A DNA stretch of 64,000 bases. It comes from Alkalihalobacterium chitinilyticum. Its GTDB lineage: Bacteria > Bacillota > Bacilli > Bacillales > Bacillaceae_F. Of this stretch, positions 1 through 12,537 are shown piece after piece (within the stretch, counting starts at the first letter, position 1; each line of letters opens with the position of its first letter). Both the position numbers and the translations under genes were made by a program. The notes beneath the pieces are model-generated. The model saw only the letters and a program-made list of their open reading frames with translations. It made no database searches and had not been told where the DNA came from. Location: the NCBI RefSeq assembly GCF_029028005.1, contig NZ_JAOTPO010000003.1, forward strand, positions 310,001 to 374,000. The letters are read 5' to 3'.

Positions 1-1
1 A

Positions 2-1678
2 ACAAACGAGTTACAAGAAAAATTAGTAACGGGAAGAATTTCCCGTGTCTATCAACCTTATAAAACTGAGCTATTATTAACGATCCGTGCAAAAGGCACC
101 AATCATTCATTGCTTTTATCGGCAAACCCTTCATTTGCCCGTGCTCATTTAACGAAGGAAAAATATGATAACCCTCAAGAGCCACCGATGTTTTGTATGC
201 TGCTCCGCAAACATCTAGAAGGTAGTTTTATAGAAAAAATTGAGCAAATCGATATGGAACGTATCATTACTATTGATATAAAAGGAAAAGACGAATTAGG
301 AGATACTACATATAAAACATTAGTTATTGAAATTATGGGACGGCATAGCAACATTACACTGATTGATAAAGAAAGTAAAAAAATTATTGACAGCATCAAG
401 CATATTACACCGTCACAAAGCAGTGTAAGAACGGTTCTCCCAGGTCATACGTATGAATATCCACCTGGGCAAGGAAAGACCGACCCCTTTTCTGTAGATG
501 AAGAAGGATTGCTTCGTAAGCTAGATTTCAATCAAGGGAAATTAGATAAGCAGCTTCTCGAAGCTTTTTCGGGCATATCACCACAAGTGACAAAAGAAAT
601 CGTTCACCGTGCGAAGTTATCACAGCAAAAAGCTGTCGTATCTGGATTTTTTGAAGTAATTGACCCATTAAAAGCTAATCAATTTGAGCCACAGATGATC
701 ATAGCAACTGGAAAAGAAGCATTCTCTTTATTTTCATTAACTCATTTACATGGTGATGTGCGTTATTTCTCTTCAGTAAGTGAACTACTTGACCGCTTTT
801 TTTATGGTAAAGGAGAGCGTGACCGAGTAAAACAACAAGCTCATGACCTTGAACGCTTTTTACGAAATGAACTCTCCAAAAATGAGAAAAAAATAAAAAA
901 GCTAGAGAAAACATTAGTTGATGCTGAAAAAGCACAAAAGTATCAACGCTTCGGCGAACTATTAACCGCTAACCTTTATATGGTTAAACGCGGTGACAAA
1001 GCAGTCGACGTCATCGATTATTACGATGTAAACGGTGCAACTGTAACGATCCCATTAGACCCACAGAAGACACCGTCAGATAATGCTCAAAATTTCTTCC
1101 GCAAATATAATAAAGCAAAAAACTCCGTTGCAGTTGTAGAGGAACAAATAGAAAAAGCAAAACAAGAAATTAAATACCTTGATCAATTAATTCAGCAAAT
1201 GGAAGCAGCATCTCCTAAGGATGTTGAGGAAATTCGTGAAGAGCTAGTTGAAGAAGGCTATGTAAGACGTCGGCAAAAAGATAGTAAGAAAAAGAAAAAA
1301 CCGACCAAACCACAAGTAGAGTCCTATATCTCATCAGCAGGTGTGGAATTTTTTGTCGGTAAAAATAACAAGCAAAACGAATACCTAACGAATCGATTTG
1401 CCCGTCAAGACGAAATCTGGCTGCATACAAAAGACATTCCTGGTTCTCACGTCTTGATCCGCGATACCAATCCAGACGAGACGACGTTAACAGAAGCAGC
1501 AACAGTCGCTGCGTTTTATAGTAAGGCACGACAATCAAGCGGTGTACCTGTTGATTATACGAAAATCCGACATGTCAAAAAGCCAAGTGGGTCAAAACCT
1601 GGCTTTGTTATATATGACAATCAAACAACGTTGTATGTAACACCTGATGAGGATCTAGTATTGAAGTTGAGAAAGTAA
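2..1678 (+). CDS. rqcH: Rqc2-type ribosome quality control protein RqcH (5' end outside window)
   Basis: This is an NFACT-family protein, the bacterial Rqc2 homologue (YloA). The family binds obstructed 50S subunits and directs C-terminal alanine tailing of stalled nascent chains. The reading frame is open from base 2, so about 558 residues are visible and only the first dozen or so are missing. The N-terminal part has the family signatures EPPMFCMLLRKHLEG and EIMGRHSNITLID. A lysine-rich coiled coil lies in the middle, and the C-terminal NFACT-R region contains DEIWLHTKDIPGSHVL. It is convergent with the methyltransferase gene across a shared terminator. In B. subtilis yloA also lies opposite to the pyr operon direction, so the arrangement is conserved. 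Identification is firm; the start codon is not in the window. Confidence 0.95.
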   Translation, partial: TNELQEKLVTGRISRVYQPYKTELLLTIRAKGTNHSLLLSANPSFARAHLTKEKYDNPQEPPMFCMLLRKHLEGSFIEKIEQIDMERIITIDIKGKDELGDTTYKTLVIEIMGRHSNITLIDKESKKIIDSIKHITPSQSSVRTVLPGHTYEYPPGQGKTDPFSVDEEGLLRKLDFNQGKLDKQLLEAFSGISPQVTKEIVHRAKLSQQKAVVSGFFEVIDPLKANQFEPQMIIATGKEAFSLFSLTHLHGDVRYFSSVSELLDRFFYGKGERDRVKQQAHDLERFLRNELSKNEKKIKKLEKTLVDAEKAQKYQRFGELLTANLYMVKRGDKAVDVIDYYDVNGATVTIPLDPQKTPSDNAQNFFRKYNKAKNSVAVVEEQIEKAKQEIKYLDQLIQQMEAASPKDVEEIREELVEEGYVRRRQKDSKKKKKPTKPQVESYISSAGVEFFVGKNNKQNEYLTNRFARQDEIWLHTKDIPGSHVLIRDTNPDETTLTEAATVAAFYSKARQSSGVPVDYTKIRHVKKPSGSKPGFVIYDNQTTLYVTPDEDLVLKLRK

Positions 1679-1703
1679 TTCTCATTATGCGGGAATAAAA
1701 TTA

Positions 1704-1734
1704 AAGGACAGCCATTTAATTGGGCTGTCCTTCT
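1704..1734. terminator. Bidirectional terminator between rqcH and methyltransferase gene
   Basis: AAGGACAGCC and GGGCTGTCCTT form a 10-11 bp stem around an 8-base loop, followed by a T-rich tail on the plus strand and preceded by an A-rich stretch that serves the minus strand. It sits between two convergent genes. Confidence 0.8.
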
Positions 1735-1736
1735 TA

Positions 1737-2393
1737 TTATAGCTTACAAATGGTAATTAAAGCTAAGCCGTCAACAACCGGAAAGTGCTCCACTTCCTTT
1801 GCTCCGCAGCCCTTAAGAAACATCGAAAGTTCCTCCGAATTATAGCGATGACGTAACGTTGAAATATTAGACCATTTTAGCAGCGTCGTTTCCTCAAACT
1901 GTGTAATCTTATGCCGTTCACAATACTCGGCAGCTGTCTGCTGACTCATATGTTCAGATGGGTTTAACATCGCAATCATACCACCCTCTTTAACGACACG
2001 GATCATCTCCTTAATACCTTTGGCTGGTTCTGGTAAGAGAAAAAGCACACATGTAGAAATCGCTAAGTCAAATTCATGATCACCAAATGGTAAACTATAC
2101 GCATCCCCTACTTGAAAAGTAGCTTTATCCTTTTTACCATTTTCCTCGTAAAGTTCATTTGCAGCTTGAATCATTCCTTCAGAGAGATCAATACCTACTA
2201 CATGATCGGCTTCATCTACTCCTCTAAATAATAAACGTCCTGTTCCACAGCCTACATCCAATACGCGCTTGCCACTCCAAGTTCCTGTTGCTTGTTTTAG
2301 TTGATCATGTACAGCCCCTAACCACTTAGTACATGCCATCCCATCAAAAAAAGGCACTAACGGATCGAACTCTTCCCCATCCATCTTTCGCAT
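1737..2393 (-). CDS. Class I SAM-dependent methyltransferase
   Basis: A 218-residue Rossmann-fold methyltransferase. Motif I is VLDVGCGTGRLL (about residues 46-57), followed by the acidic end of strand 2 (VVGIDLSEGMI) and motif II/III FDLAISTCVLFLLPEP, all typical of the Methyltransf_11 superfamily. The substrate cannot be told from sequence. The ATG is preceded by AAGGGGGAG at good spacing. It occupies the place where B. subtilis carries the cysH-cysP-sat-cysC sulfate genes between pyrE and yloA, so it is a lineage-specific insertion or replacement. It is separated from pyrE by about 240 bases that include the pyr operon terminator, so it is probably transcribed separately. Confidence 0.85.
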   Translation of the reverse strand: MRKMDGEEFDPLVPFFDGMACTKWLGAVHDQLKQATGTWSGKRVLDVGCGTGRLLFRGVDEADHVVGIDLSEGMIQAANELYEENGKKDKATFQVGDAYSLPFGDHEFDLAISTCVLFLLPEPAKGIKEMIRVVKEGGMIAMLNPSEHMSQQTAAEYCERHKITQFEETTLLKWSNISTLRHRYNSEELSMFLKGCGAKEVEHFPVVDGLALITICKL

Positions 2394-2547
2394 ATGTACT
2401 CCCCCTTCATATTACCTTCAAACTGTCATTACTAGCTCAGGATATTTTAATACGCTAGACCGCGCTGTAGAATAACTTCGGCTTTCCTAACTCACATTCC
2501 TTTAACATTATACAAAATTTAGGAAGGAATAAATAAGATTTATATAA

Positions 2548-2590
2548 AATATAGAGATGAAAATCATAAATGATCTCCACCTCTATTTTA
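2548..2590 (-). terminator. Probable terminator of the pyr operon
   Basis: Downstream of pyrE on the minus strand, ATAGAGGTGGAGATCAT can pair with ATGATTTTCATCTCTAT, a long stem with a few mismatches, followed by ATTTTATATAAAT. The tail is only moderately T-rich. The remaining bases of the gap between pyrE and the methyltransferase gene show nothing I recognise. Confidence 0.6.
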
Positions 2591-2637
2591 TGTCTTTAGT
2601 TGCTGAATGCTTTAACTGTTGCCAGTCCAACTCTATA

Positions 2638-3270
2638 TTAGGCGTTCATCCAATCTGTAGAAGATGGATTTTGACGCCATTGCTTTAGTTTTGATACTTC
2701 TTCTTCATTAATATCTTTTCTCTCTAATGATACTTGAAGAAGTGTTTCATAATCTGTTAGTACTTGGAACGGTAATTTTGCTTCTTCGAGTTGAGTGATC
2801 CCTTTTTCTAAACCGTATGTAAAAATGGCCACAACTCCAACGACAATTCCACCTACTTCACGAACGGCTTCTGCAGCAGTAATGACACTTCCTCCTGTTG
2901 AAATCAAATCTTCAACAATCACTACTTTATCACCAGCTTCGATCTTACCTTCAATTTGATTACCTTTTCCGTGACCTTTTGCTTTACTGCGAATATAGGC
3001 CATCGGCTTTTCCATCAAATCACTTACCCAAGCCGCATGAGGAATACCGGCAGTGGCCGTCCCTGCAATAACATCAACATCAGCATAATTTTCTTCAATT
3101 AATTGCTTTAACCCATTCGCAATATCCTTACGAATGACAGGGTAAGATAGTGTTAAACGATTATCACAATAAATGGGAGATTTCATCCCTGAACTCCACG
3201 TAAATGGGTCATTTGGGCGTAAATATACAGCATTTATATCTAATAGGTGCGTTGCTATTTGTTTTTTCAT
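2638..3270 (-). CDS. pyrE: Orotate phosphoribosyltransferase
   Basis: Converts orotate and PRPP to orotidine 5'-phosphate. The 210-residue product has the PRPP-binding signature [14 protein letters not shown] and the early [16 protein letters not shown] segment of the bacterial family. The start chosen is ATG at 3270: it has GGGAGGAAT upstream and its ATG overlaps the pyrF stop in an ATGA, which indicates translational coupling. An upstream in-frame start five codons earlier lacks a ribosome-binding site. It is the last gene of the pyr operon, as in B. subtilis. Confidence 0.97.
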   Translation of the reverse strand: MKKQIATHLLDINAVYLRPNDPFTWSSGMKSPIYCDNRLTLSYPVIRKDIANGLKQLIEENYADVDVIAGTATAGIPHAAWVSDLMEKPMAYIRSKAKGHGKGNQIEGKIEAGDKVVIVEDLISTGGSVITAAEAVREVGGIVVGVVAIFTYGLEKGITQLEEAKLPFQVLTDYETLLQVSLERKDINEEEVSKLKQWRQNPSSTDWMNA

Positions 3271-3979
3271 GATAATTCCTCCCATTCTTTTACGACTCTT
3301 TCATAAGCACTTGCAGGATCTTTACTCGCGGTAATACTTCTTCCTACCACGATTCCCCAACTGCCAAGTTTTCTAGCATCACTCGGTGTTGTCACCCGTT
3401 TTTGGTCCCCTACAGCATCTCCAGCTAGACGAATCCCAGGTGTGACTGTTAGAAACTGTTCTCCACAAGCCTCATGAATTAGCGGTACTTCTAGTGGAGA
3501 AGAAACGACTCCATCTAATCCACTTTCACTTGCTAGTTTCGCATAGGCTTGAACCGTTTCTTTCATCGTTCCATTAATCTTCAATTCTTGTTGCATGACC
3601 TGTTCACTCGTACTCGTTAATTGTGTGACAGCGATCAACTTTGGACGCTCTATTCCAGATGGAGTTCCTGCATAAAGACCGTCCATCGCTCGTCTCATCA
3701 TTTCTGAACCACCTGCAGCATGGACGTTAACAATATCAACATTTAATTGAGCGAGAGCTTTCATTCCTTGCTGTACAGTATTTGGGATGTCATGCAACTT
3801 TAAATCTAAAAAGATTCGATGCCCTTTTTCTTTCAAACTATGAATTAGTTGTGCACCTGAACTATAAAAAAGTTCCATACCGACTTTTAAAAAAAGCGGT
3901 TCATTTGGCATTTTCGTTAGAAACTCTTCAACCGCTTCGGTGCTGGAAAAATCTAAAGCAATAATAACTGGTCTGTTCA

Positions 3980-3980
<1 letters not shown>
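3267..3980 (-). CDS. pyrF: Orotidine 5'-phosphate decarboxylase
   Basis: Decarboxylates OMP to UMP, the last step of the pathway. The 237-residue TIM-barrel protein carries the catalytic Asp-Lys-Asp motif as [10 protein letters not shown] near residue 59 and the phosphate-binding end GIVVGRSIT. Its ATG overlaps the pyrD stop codon by one base (TAATG) and its TGA overlaps the pyrE start. Both junctions suggest coupled translation that keeps the enzymes at matched levels. Confidence 0.97.
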
Positions 3981-5664
<1,684 letters not shown>

Positions 5665-5712
5665 AAGCACATCCCCCTTTATTAAAAGACAAGTTAGTAT
5701 AGATTCGAAGAT

Positions 5713-5860
5713 GTCTAGCTGCAGCGCCCAGCGACTGGCGAGACTTCGCTCTCCTCCTTACGATAAGTCAACATCGGCTCTCTGACGTTCACCGTGTTTC
5801 CTTTATCTCATACGGACGAGCTCCAGTCCGTTCGTCACTGAACGGGCGCTTTCGCTTTTC
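5713..5860 (-). repeat. Structured dispersed repeat between carB and pyrK (copy 1)
   Basis: On the minus strand this 148-base element begins GAAAAGCGAAAGCGCCC and ends GGGCGCTGCAGCTAGAC. The same borders (GAAAAGCG...AAG, then CTGCAGCTAGAC) frame the two full copies in the ileS leader. The ends pair as AGCGCCC/GGGCGCT. Internal hairpins include GTTC-AGTGAC-GAAC, CGGAC-TGGAGCTC-GTCCG, GCGA-AGTC-TCGC and CCAG-TCG-CTGG. The interior differs from the ileS copies except for short blocks such as GAGCCGATG. It is G+C-richer than its surroundings and has no coding potential. It stretches the carB-pyrK junction, which is tight in B. subtilis. Confidence 0.85.
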
Positions 5861-5865
5861 TTTTC

Positions 5866-8800
5866 TTATTGCATTGCTGGCATACTTTCTGAAGCGAATG
5901 TAATTGACTCGATTACTTTTAATAAAGCTTCTGCTGTATCAAGTGACGTCAAACAAACTACACCGTTTTCAACTGCTTCACGACGAATTCGGAAACCATC
6001 ACGAGCCGGTTGTTTTCCTTTAGAGAATGTATTAATTACAAATTGTGCTTGTCCTTGGCGAATAACATCTAGTAAATTGGGCTTTTCAGCACCAATTTTA
6101 TTAACAGTTGTTACTGGGATTTGCAGGTCTTTAATCATACCAGCAGTTCCTTCGGTTGCTAAAATGTTATAGCCAATACGGTGGAAACGCTGAACAAGTT
6201 CTAAGCCTTCTTCTTTGTCCTTATCAGCAATAGTGAAAAGAACTGAACCGTACTTAGGAATTTTCATACCAGATGCAATTAACCCTTTATAGAGCGCTTT
6301 TTCTAATGTGTAGTCACGTCCCATAACTTCACCTGTTGATTTCATTTCAGGACCGAGTGAAATATCGACACGACGCAGCTTAGCAAATGAGAACACTGGT
6401 ACTTTAACCGATACTTCTTTGCCTTCAGGGTGATAGCCTGTTTCATAGCCTAATTCAGGAAGCTTCTTACCTAAGATCGCTTTCGTTGCAATGTTTGCCA
6501 TAGCAACACCTGTTATTTTACTTAAGAATGGAACCGTACGACTTGAACGAGGGTTTACTTCTAGCACGTAAACCTCATTTTCATGTAAAACGAACTGGAT
6601 GTTTAAAAGTCCAACGATATTTAATCCGCGAGCTAATGAAATCGTACGCTCAATGACCTTCTCTTTAATTTCAGCAGAAAGTGTTTGTGGTGGATAAACC
6701 GCAATCGAGTCACCTGAGTGAACGCCAGCACGCTCGATATGTTCCATAATTCCTGGTATATAAACGTTTTCACCATCTGAGATAGCATCCACTTCAATTT
6801 CTTTTCCTGTTAAATAACGGTCAATCAATACCGGATGTTTCGGGTTGATCTTTACCGCATTTTCCATATAGTTTAGTAACTCAGCTTCTTTATAAACGAT
6901 CTCCATTGCTCTACCACCTAGTACATAAGATGGACGTACTAAGACGGGGTAGCCAATGTCAGTTGCAATTTTCACTGCTTGATCTACTGAAGTTGCTGTT
7001 TTACCTAGTGGTTGTGGTATTCCTAATTCTTGTAATGTATTTTCAAACTTATCACGATCTTCAGCACGGTCCATATCTTCTAATGCTGTTCCTAAAATTT
7101 TAACTCCACGAGCTGATAGACCTTCCGCTAAGTTGATTGCCGTTTGACCACCAAATTGAACAATTACACCTTCTGGTTGTTCTTGTCTAATGACATGCAG
7201 CACGTCTTCTAGTGTTAAAGGCTCAAAGTACAGCTTGTCAGAAGTACTGAAATCTGTTGAAACCGTTTCTGGGTTATTGTTAATAATAATCGCTTCGTAT
7301 CCAGCTTCTTTAATTGCCCAAACCGTATGAACTGTCGCGTAATCAAACTCAATTCCTTGTCCGATACGGATTGGTCCAGAGCCTAATACAAGAATACTCT
7401 TTTTATCTGAAATGAATGACTCGTTTTCATCTTCATACGTTCCATAGAAATATGGAGTTGCAGATTCGAATTCTGCTGCACACGTATCAACCATTTTATA
7501 TACTGGCATAATTCCTTTTTGCTCACGCAGGTCGAAAAGCTCTCCCTCTTCCATTTCCCATAATTGTGCGATCGTTACATCAGCAAATCCTTTTTCTTTT
7601 GCTTCAGTTAACAGTTCAAGGTTACCTTTGTTATCTTTTAATGACTGTTCTAATTTCACGATATCTTCCATTTTATGAAGGAAGAAATGATCAATTTTAC
7701 TTAATTCCCAAAGTTTTTGTACCGTGTAACCACGACGGAACGCCTCACCGATTACAAACAAGCGCTCATCATCCGCTACAGCTATACGCTTTTCTAACTC
7801 GACATTTTCAAGTGTCTCAAGTCCGCTTCTTTCTAAATGGAATACACCTGCTTCTAATGAACGAATGGCTTTTAAAAGAGACTCTTCTAAATTACGTCCA
7901 ATCGCCATAACTTCCCCTGTCGCTTTCATTTGTGTTCCTAATGTACGGTTTGCTGACTCAAACTTATCAAATGGCCAGCGTGGAATTTTACTTACGACAT
8001 AGTCAAGCGCTGGTTCAAAACTAGCATACGTCGTTTTCGTAATCGGATTCATAATTTCATCTAATGCATACCCTGCTGCAATTTTTGCTGCAATCTTTGC
8101 AATTGGATAACCTGTTGCTTTTGACGCAAGTGCTGATGAACGGCTTACCCGTGGATTTACTTCAATGATGTAGTATTGATAGCTGTCCGGATCGAGTGCA
8201 AACTGAACGTTACATCCGCCTTCAATTCCTAATGCACGAATAATTTTTAAAGATGAATTACGAAGCATTTGATATTCACGATCAGAAAGCGTTTGACTAG
8301 GTGCTACTACGATGGAATCTCCTGTGTGTACGCCAACTGGATCGATATTTTCCATGTTACATACAACGATCGCTTGGTCTTTACCATCACGCATTACTTC
8401 ATATTCTACTTCTTTAAATCCAGCGATACTTTTCTCTAAAAGACATTGTGTCACTGGGCTGTACTTTAGTCCGCTCGTTACGATTTCTATAAGGTCTTCC
8501 TCGTTATATACAAGTCCGCCGCCAGTTCCACCAAGTGTATATGCCGGACGAACGATAATTGGATAACCGACACGCTCAACAAAACGGTAAGCCTCTTCAA
8601 GGTTATGAACGATATCACTATCTGGTACCGGCTCATTTAATTCGTTCATTAATGTTCTAAACAAGTCACGATCCTCAGCACGTTTAATGGCGTCAAGATG
8701 TGTTCCTAATAGTTCAATATCGTACTCTTTTAAGATACCTGACTCTTCTAGTTCCACAGCCATGTTAAGACCAGTTTGGCCACCTAAAGTTGCCAGAAGA

Positions 8801-9054
8801 CCGTCTGGGCGTTCTTGACGAATAATTCGGCTAACAAACTCATACGTAATTGGCTCAATATACACTCGATCAGCCATCGTTGTATCCGTCATAATTGTTG
8901 CTGGGTTAGAGTTAATAAGAATTACCTCATATCCTTCTTCTTTTAACGCTTGACATGCTTGTGTACCTGCATAATCAAATTCAGCTGCTTGTCCGATAAC
9001 GATGGGTCCTGACCCAATCACTAAAATCTTTTTAATATCCGTACGTTTTGGCAT
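5866..9054 (-). CDS. carB: Carbamoyl-phosphate synthase, large subunit (pyrimidine-specific)
   Basis: A 1062-residue enzyme (PyrAB in B. subtilis) that makes carbamoyl phosphate from bicarbonate, ammonia delivered by CarA, and two ATP. It has the two homologous ATP-grasp halves: the first begins [23 protein letters not shown] and has [12 protein letters not shown]; the second begins near residue 553 with [20 protein letters not shown] and has [13 protein letters not shown]-terminal MGS-like allosteric domain follows, where UMP and PRPP act in the family. The ATG has AAGGGGGAG upstream. It lies 19 bases after carA within the pyr operon, so it is the PyrR-regulated enzyme rather than an arginine-specific one. 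Confidence 0.97.
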   Translation of the reverse strand: MPKRTDIKKILVIGSGPIVIGQAAEFDYAGTQACQALKEEGYEVILINSNPATIMTDTTMADRVYIEPITYEFVSRIIRQERPDGLLATLGGQTGLNMAVELEESGILKEYDIELLGTHLDAIKRAEDRDLFRTLMNELNEPVPDSDIVHNLEEAYRFVERVGYPIIVRPAYTLGGTGGGLVYNEEDLIEIVTSGLKYSPVTQCLLEKSIAGFKEVEYEVMRDGKDQAIVVCNMENIDPVGVHTGDSIVVAPSQTLSDREYQMLRNSSLKIIRALGIEGGCNVQFALDPDSYQYYIIEVNPRVSRSSALASKATGYPIAKIAAKIAAGYALDEIMNPITKTTYASFEPALDYVVSKIPRWPFDKFESANRTLGTQMKATGEVMAIGRNLEESLLKAIRSLEAGVFHLERSGLETLENVELEKRIAVADDERLFVIGEAFRRGYTVQKLWELSKIDHFFLHKMEDIVKLEQSLKDNKGNLELLTEAKEKGFADVTIAQLWEMEEGELFDLREQKGIMPVYKMVDTCAAEFESATPYFYGTYEDENESFISDKKSILVLGSGPIRIGQGIEFDYATVHTVWAIKEAGYEAIIINNNPETVSTDFSTSDKLYFEPLTLEDVLHVIRQEQPEGVIVQFGGQTAINLAEGLSARGVKILGTALEDMDRAEDRDKFENTLQELGIPQPLGKTATSVDQAVKIATDIGYPVLVRPSYVLGGRAMEIVYKEAELLNYMENAVKINPKHPVLIDRYLTGKEIEVDAISDGENVYIPGIMEHIERAGVHSGDSIAVYPPQTLSAEIKEKVIERTISLARGLNIVGLLNIQFVLHENEVYVLEVNPRSSRTVPFLSKITGVAMANIATKAILGKKLPELGYETGYHPEGKEVSVKVPVFSFAKLRRVDISLGPEMKSTGEVMGRDYTLEKALYKGLIASGMKIPKYGSVLFTIADKDKEEGLELVQRFHRIGYNILATEGTAGMIKDLQIPVTTVNKIGAEKPNLLDVIRQGQAQFVINTFSKGKQPARDGFRIRREAVENGVVCLTSLDTAEALLKVIESITFASESMPAMQ

Positions 9055-9073
9055 GTTGTCTCCCCCTTATTTG

Positions 9074-10162
9074 TTAAACGCGCACTCGGCTTTGTTTATG
9101 TTCTTCAATCAACTTAATAAACTTAGTAAATAGATGGTTTGAGTCTTCTGGTCCTGGTGATGCTTCTGGGTGATATTGAACACTAAATGCAGGGTAGTCC
9201 AGGTGGGCAACACCTTCAACTGTTCCGTCATTCACTGCTTTATGTGTGACTATTAAACGAGTATCTTCAAGTGAATCTTCTTCGATTGTATAACCGTGAT
9301 TTTGAGAAGTAATATCAATTTTTCCTGTTTCTAATTCTCTTACTGGATGGTTGGAACCACGGTGTCCAAACGTTAATTTCGCTGATCTTGCACCACTAGC
9401 TAATGCAAGTAGTTGATGCCCTAGACAAATTCCGAAAATCGGTACTTTTCCTAATAAATTTTGGATCATTTCAATTGCTTCTGGAACATCGACTGGATTT
9501 CCAGGACCATTGGACAGCATAATACCATCTGGGTATAAACGTAGAATTTCATCAGCTGTTGTATTGTATGGCACGACAATTACATCACAATCTCGTGAAA
9601 TTAAGTTTTGAATGATACCGTGCTTTGCACCGTAATCAACTAAGACAACACGATGACCTCTTCCTGGGCAGTGATAAGGATCTTTAGTTGATACTCGTTT
9701 TACTTGGTCGTTTGGCTCTTCTGTTGAGTTAAGTTGTTTGACAACATCTTCAACATTCACATCCATGCCGCATAATTTTCCTCTTAACGTACCATGCTTA
9801 CGAATAAGGCGAGTTAATTTTCTTGTATCAATTCCTTCTAACCCTGGGATACCTTTGGCTTTCAATAAATCATCAATTGACTCTTCGCATCTCCAGTTGC
9901 TTGGATGAATCGCAGCCTCTTTAACAATTAATCCATGAATAGCTGGTTCAATTGACTCGAAATCATCACGGTTAATACCGTAATTGCCTACTAATGGATA
10001 AGTTAGTGTTACAATTTGAGCACAATAGGAAGGGTCAGATAAGATCTCTTGATATCCTGTCATCCCCGTATTAAAAACGACTTCTCCTACTTTTTCATTC
10101 TCACTACCAAAAGCTTTTCCAACAAATACTGTTCCATCTTCTAAAATTAATTGTCTTTTCAT
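9074..10162 (-). CDS. carA: Carbamoyl-phosphate synthase, small (glutaminase) subunit
   Basis: Hydrolyses glutamine and channels ammonia to CarB. The 362-residue protein has the small-subunit N-terminal domain (KVGEVVFNTGMTGYQEILSDPSY) and a class I glutamine amidotransferase domain with the nucleophile in GICLGHQLLALASG and the His-Glu pair in QYHPEASPGPED. The start at 10162 overlaps the pyrC stop codon by one base (TAATG); a longer frame to 10219 lies inside pyrC and lacks family similarity. Confidence 0.97.
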   Translation of the reverse strand: MKRQLILEDGTVFVGKAFGSENEKVGEVVFNTGMTGYQEILSDPSYCAQIVTLTYPLVGNYGINRDDFESIEPAIHGLIVKEAAIHPSNWRCEESIDDLLKAKGIPGLEGIDTRKLTRLIRKHGTLRGKLCGMDVNVEDVVKQLNSTEEPNDQVKRVSTKDPYHCPGRGHRVVLVDYGAKHGIIQNLISRDCDVIVVPYNTTADEILRLYPDGIMLSNGPGNPVDVPEAIEMIQNLLGKVPIFGICLGHQLLALASGARSAKLTFGHRGSNHPVRELETGKIDITSQNHGYTIEEDSLEDTRLIVTHKAVNDGTVEGVAHLDYPAFSVQYHPEASPGPEDSNHLFTKFIKLIEEHKQSRVRV

Positions 10163-11442
10163 TACTGCTCCCCCTTTTTCCATACAAGCTTTCCAGCTAC
10201 AAATGTGTGTGTCGGCCAACCTTTACAATTCCAGTTTGCAAAAGGTGTGTTTTTCCCCTTTGATACAAAGCTTTCAGGGTTGATCGTTTCTTCTGAATTT
10301 AAATCAATAACTGTAATGTCTGCCTCTACACCTTCATCAATTGTTCCATATGGCAAGCCAAACGTCTCAGCTGGTTTAATCGTTAACCAATCGACTAATT
10401 GCTTTAATGTAATCGTTCCTTTTTCAACCATGTTTGTATATAACAATGGAAAAGCTGTTTCTAATCCGACAATACCAAATGGGGCTTTTTCCATGCCTAA
10501 AGCTTTTTCTTCTTCACTATGTGGTGCATGATCTGTTGCGATAAAATCAATTGTCCCATCAAGCAATCCTTCAATTAAAGCTTCGAGGTCCTTCTTTCCT
10601 CTAAGCGGCGGGTTCATTTTATAATTTGAGTCTAATCCAGGAATGTCTTCATCACAAAGTAATAAATGATGTGGTGTTACTTCTGCTGTCACTTTAATAC
10701 CTGCTCTTTTTGCATCACGCACAACACGAACTGATTCTTTCGTACTAATATGACAGACGTGGTAGTGAGCATCTGCAGCTTCAGCTAGTAACACATCACG
10801 AGCGATATGTACGGATTCACACACGGATGGGATACCATTAATTCCGTGTTTTTCTGAGAAGGTTCCCTCATGAACTGCGCCTTTATGGATGAGTGTATTT
10901 TCTTCACAGTGTGCAACAATTGCTTTCTTAATTTTTGCAGCAGCTTTCATCGCTTGAAGCATCATGTCTGCATTTTGTACCCCAACTCCATCATCTGTAA
11001 AAGCAAACGCTCCGCTTTCTGCAAGGTCTTCGAAGTTCGTTAATTCTTGACCTAATTCACGAATAGTAATGGATGCGTAAGGCAGTACCCGAACATGTGC
11101 TGTTTCTTTAATTCGATTTTGCAGCCAATCTAACTGTTCTTTCGTATCTGGAACTGGTCTAGTATTTGGCATGGGTGCAACTGTTGTAAATCCACCTTTT
11201 GCCGCTGCCATTGTTCCCGTTTCGATCGTTTCTTTATGTTCACCACCCGGCTCTCTTAAGTGGACATGTAAATCAATCATGCCAGGAATGACTAAGTTTC
11301 CGTTAACATTAATTACCTCATCTGCCTGTTCTTCTAACTCGTTTCCAATTCTTACAATTTTGCTATCCTCAATTAGGACATCTCGATTAATAAGTTCACC
11401 ATTTTCACTGAGTAGTTTTCCGTTTTTAATTAATGTCTTCAT
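10162..11442 (-). CDS. pyrC: Dihydroorotase
   Basis: Cyclises carbamoyl aspartate to dihydroorotate. The 426-residue amidohydrolase carries the metal-binding [10 protein letters not shown] near residue 57, the histidines in HCEEN and CHISTKES, and the catalytic aspartate in [10 protein letters not shown]. This is the type I family of Gram-positive bacteria. Its ATG directly follows the pyrB stop codon (TAAATG). GGGAGG is 11 bases upstream inside pyrB. Confidence 0.97.
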   Translation of the reverse strand: MKTLIKNGKLLSENGELINRDVLIEDSKIVRIGNELEEQADEVINVNGNLVIPGMIDLHVHLREPGGEHKETIETGTMAAAKGGFTTVAPMPNTRPVPDTKEQLDWLQNRIKETAHVRVLPYASITIRELGQELTNFEDLAESGAFAFTDDGVGVQNADMMLQAMKAAAKIKKAIVAHCEENTLIHKGAVHEGTFSEKHGINGIPSVCESVHIARDVLLAEAADAHYHVCHISTKESVRVVRDAKRAGIKVTAEVTPHHLLLCDEDIPGLDSNYKMNPPLRGKKDLEALIEGLLDGTIDFIATDHAPHSEEEKALGMEKAPFGIVGLETAFPLLYTNMVEKGTITLKQLVDWLTIKPAETFGLPYGTIDEGVEADITVIDLNSEETINPESFVSKGKNTPFANWNCKGWPTHTFVAGKLVWKKGEQ

Positions 11443-12333
11443 TTATTTAAGTCCTCCCTTTTCGATCGCACGTTTTAAGACTGCCATTCGAACTGCAACC
11501 CCATTTGTCATTTGCTTGAATATTCTCGAGCGTTCACATTCAACAAGCTCACTTGCAATTTCAACATCTCTATTAATTGGCGCTGGATGCATAATGATAC
11601 TGTCTTTTTTCATTCGTTGTTCTCTTTCAATTGTTAATCCATATTGGTGATGATAATCGCTTTGAGTTGTTACCATCTTCACAGCATGACGTTCATGTTG
11701 TATTCGAAGCATCATCATCACATCTGCCATTTCAACAGCATCATCGATATCAATGAAATTCCCATATGGAATACTGTCGTCAATCCATGAGCGCGGCCCT
11801 GAAAACCATACGCTAGCCCCAAGGCGATGAAGTACTTCTGCATTGGATCTAGCCACTCGACTGTGTCTAATGTCTCCTACAATGACGACCTTTAATCCTT
11901 CGAATGTTCCAAATTCCTGTTTAATCGTTAATAAATCAAGTAAAGATTGAGTAGGGTGATGTCCACAGCCGTCCCCGCCATTAATGATTGGAATAGAAAT
12001 TCTTCCTACAAGATCGTCAAAGTAATGATCTTGTTGATGACGGATAACCACAATATTCGTTCCAATCGCCTCTAATGTTTTGACCGTGTCGTACAATGTT
12101 TCCCCTTTAGTTACACTGGATGTTTGAGCTTCAAAATTCAAAACTTGGAGGCCTAGTTTTTTTTCTGCTACTTCAAAGCTAAATTTTGTTCTCGTACTCG
12201 GCTCAAAGAAAAGATTGGCTACAAATGTTTCTCGATTTGGCATCCAACGGTCACCATTTAGGAAAGCTTGAGCATCATGTAAGATTTGATGAATTTCAAT
12301 CGTCTCGAGTAATGGCATCGTTAATACGTGCAT
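11443..12333 (-). CDS. pyrB: Aspartate carbamoyltransferase, catalytic chain
   Basis: Transfers the carbamoyl group to aspartate, the first committed pyrimidine step. The 296-residue product shows the carbamoyl-phosphate site [24 protein letters not shown] and the aspartate-binding [11 protein letters not shown]. No pyrI regulatory subunit is present, as usual in Bacillus. The start is ATG at 12333; an ATG two codons earlier shares the same AAGGAGAGG site, so either is possible. A longer frame up to 12465 runs through the PyrR attenuator and is not coding. Confidence 0.96.
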   Translation of the reverse strand: MHVLTMPLLETIEIHQILHDAQAFLNGDRWMPNRETFVANLFFEPSTRTKFSFEVAEKKLGLQVLNFEAQTSSVTKGETLYDTVKTLEAIGTNIVVIRHQQDHYFDDLVGRISIPIINGGDGCGHHPTQSLLDLLTIKQEFGTFEGLKVVIVGDIRHSRVARSNAEVLHRLGASVWFSGPRSWIDDSIPYGNFIDIDDAVEMADVMMMLRIQHERHAVKMVTTQSDYHHQYGLTIEREQRMKKDSIIMHPAPINRDVEIASELVECERSRIFKQMTNGVAVRMAVLKRAIEKGGLK

Positions 12334-12371
12334 AATCATCTTCCTCTCCTTCATCTTCACTTCATTTTTTA

Positions 12372-12525
12372 TAAAAAAAGAGGATGGCTCAATTAGGTTT
12401 AACATCTGATTGATGTTTACACCTAGCTCTGAGTCATCCTCGTTGAAGAGAGACAGTAAAAACAACTGCCTATAATATCTAACTACCCCTTCAAGGCCTC
12501 ACTGGACCTTTAGTTAAAGGATGAT
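12372..12525 (-). promoter_or_regulatory. PyrR-dependent attenuator before pyrB
   Basis: Minus-strand leader between pyrP and pyrB. The PyrR-binding loop is seen as AGGTCCAGTGAGGCCTT (12493-12509), matching the known ARUCCNGNGAGGYU consensus. It is followed by the antiterminator region and by a terminator whose arms GAGGATGACTCAGAG and TGAGCCATCCTC end in a run of seven T (to about 12374). PyrR bound to UMP is known to stabilise the anti-antiterminator and so cause termination. This is the third of three such sites in the operon. Confidence 0.93.
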
Positions 12526-12537
12526 TGTTTTATTTAA

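Noticed and set aside
2600-2637. Short stretch after pyrE that can be read as a peptide tail (LDWQQLKHSATKD)
   Set aside because: Too short and without a start; no evidence that it is a gene remnant.
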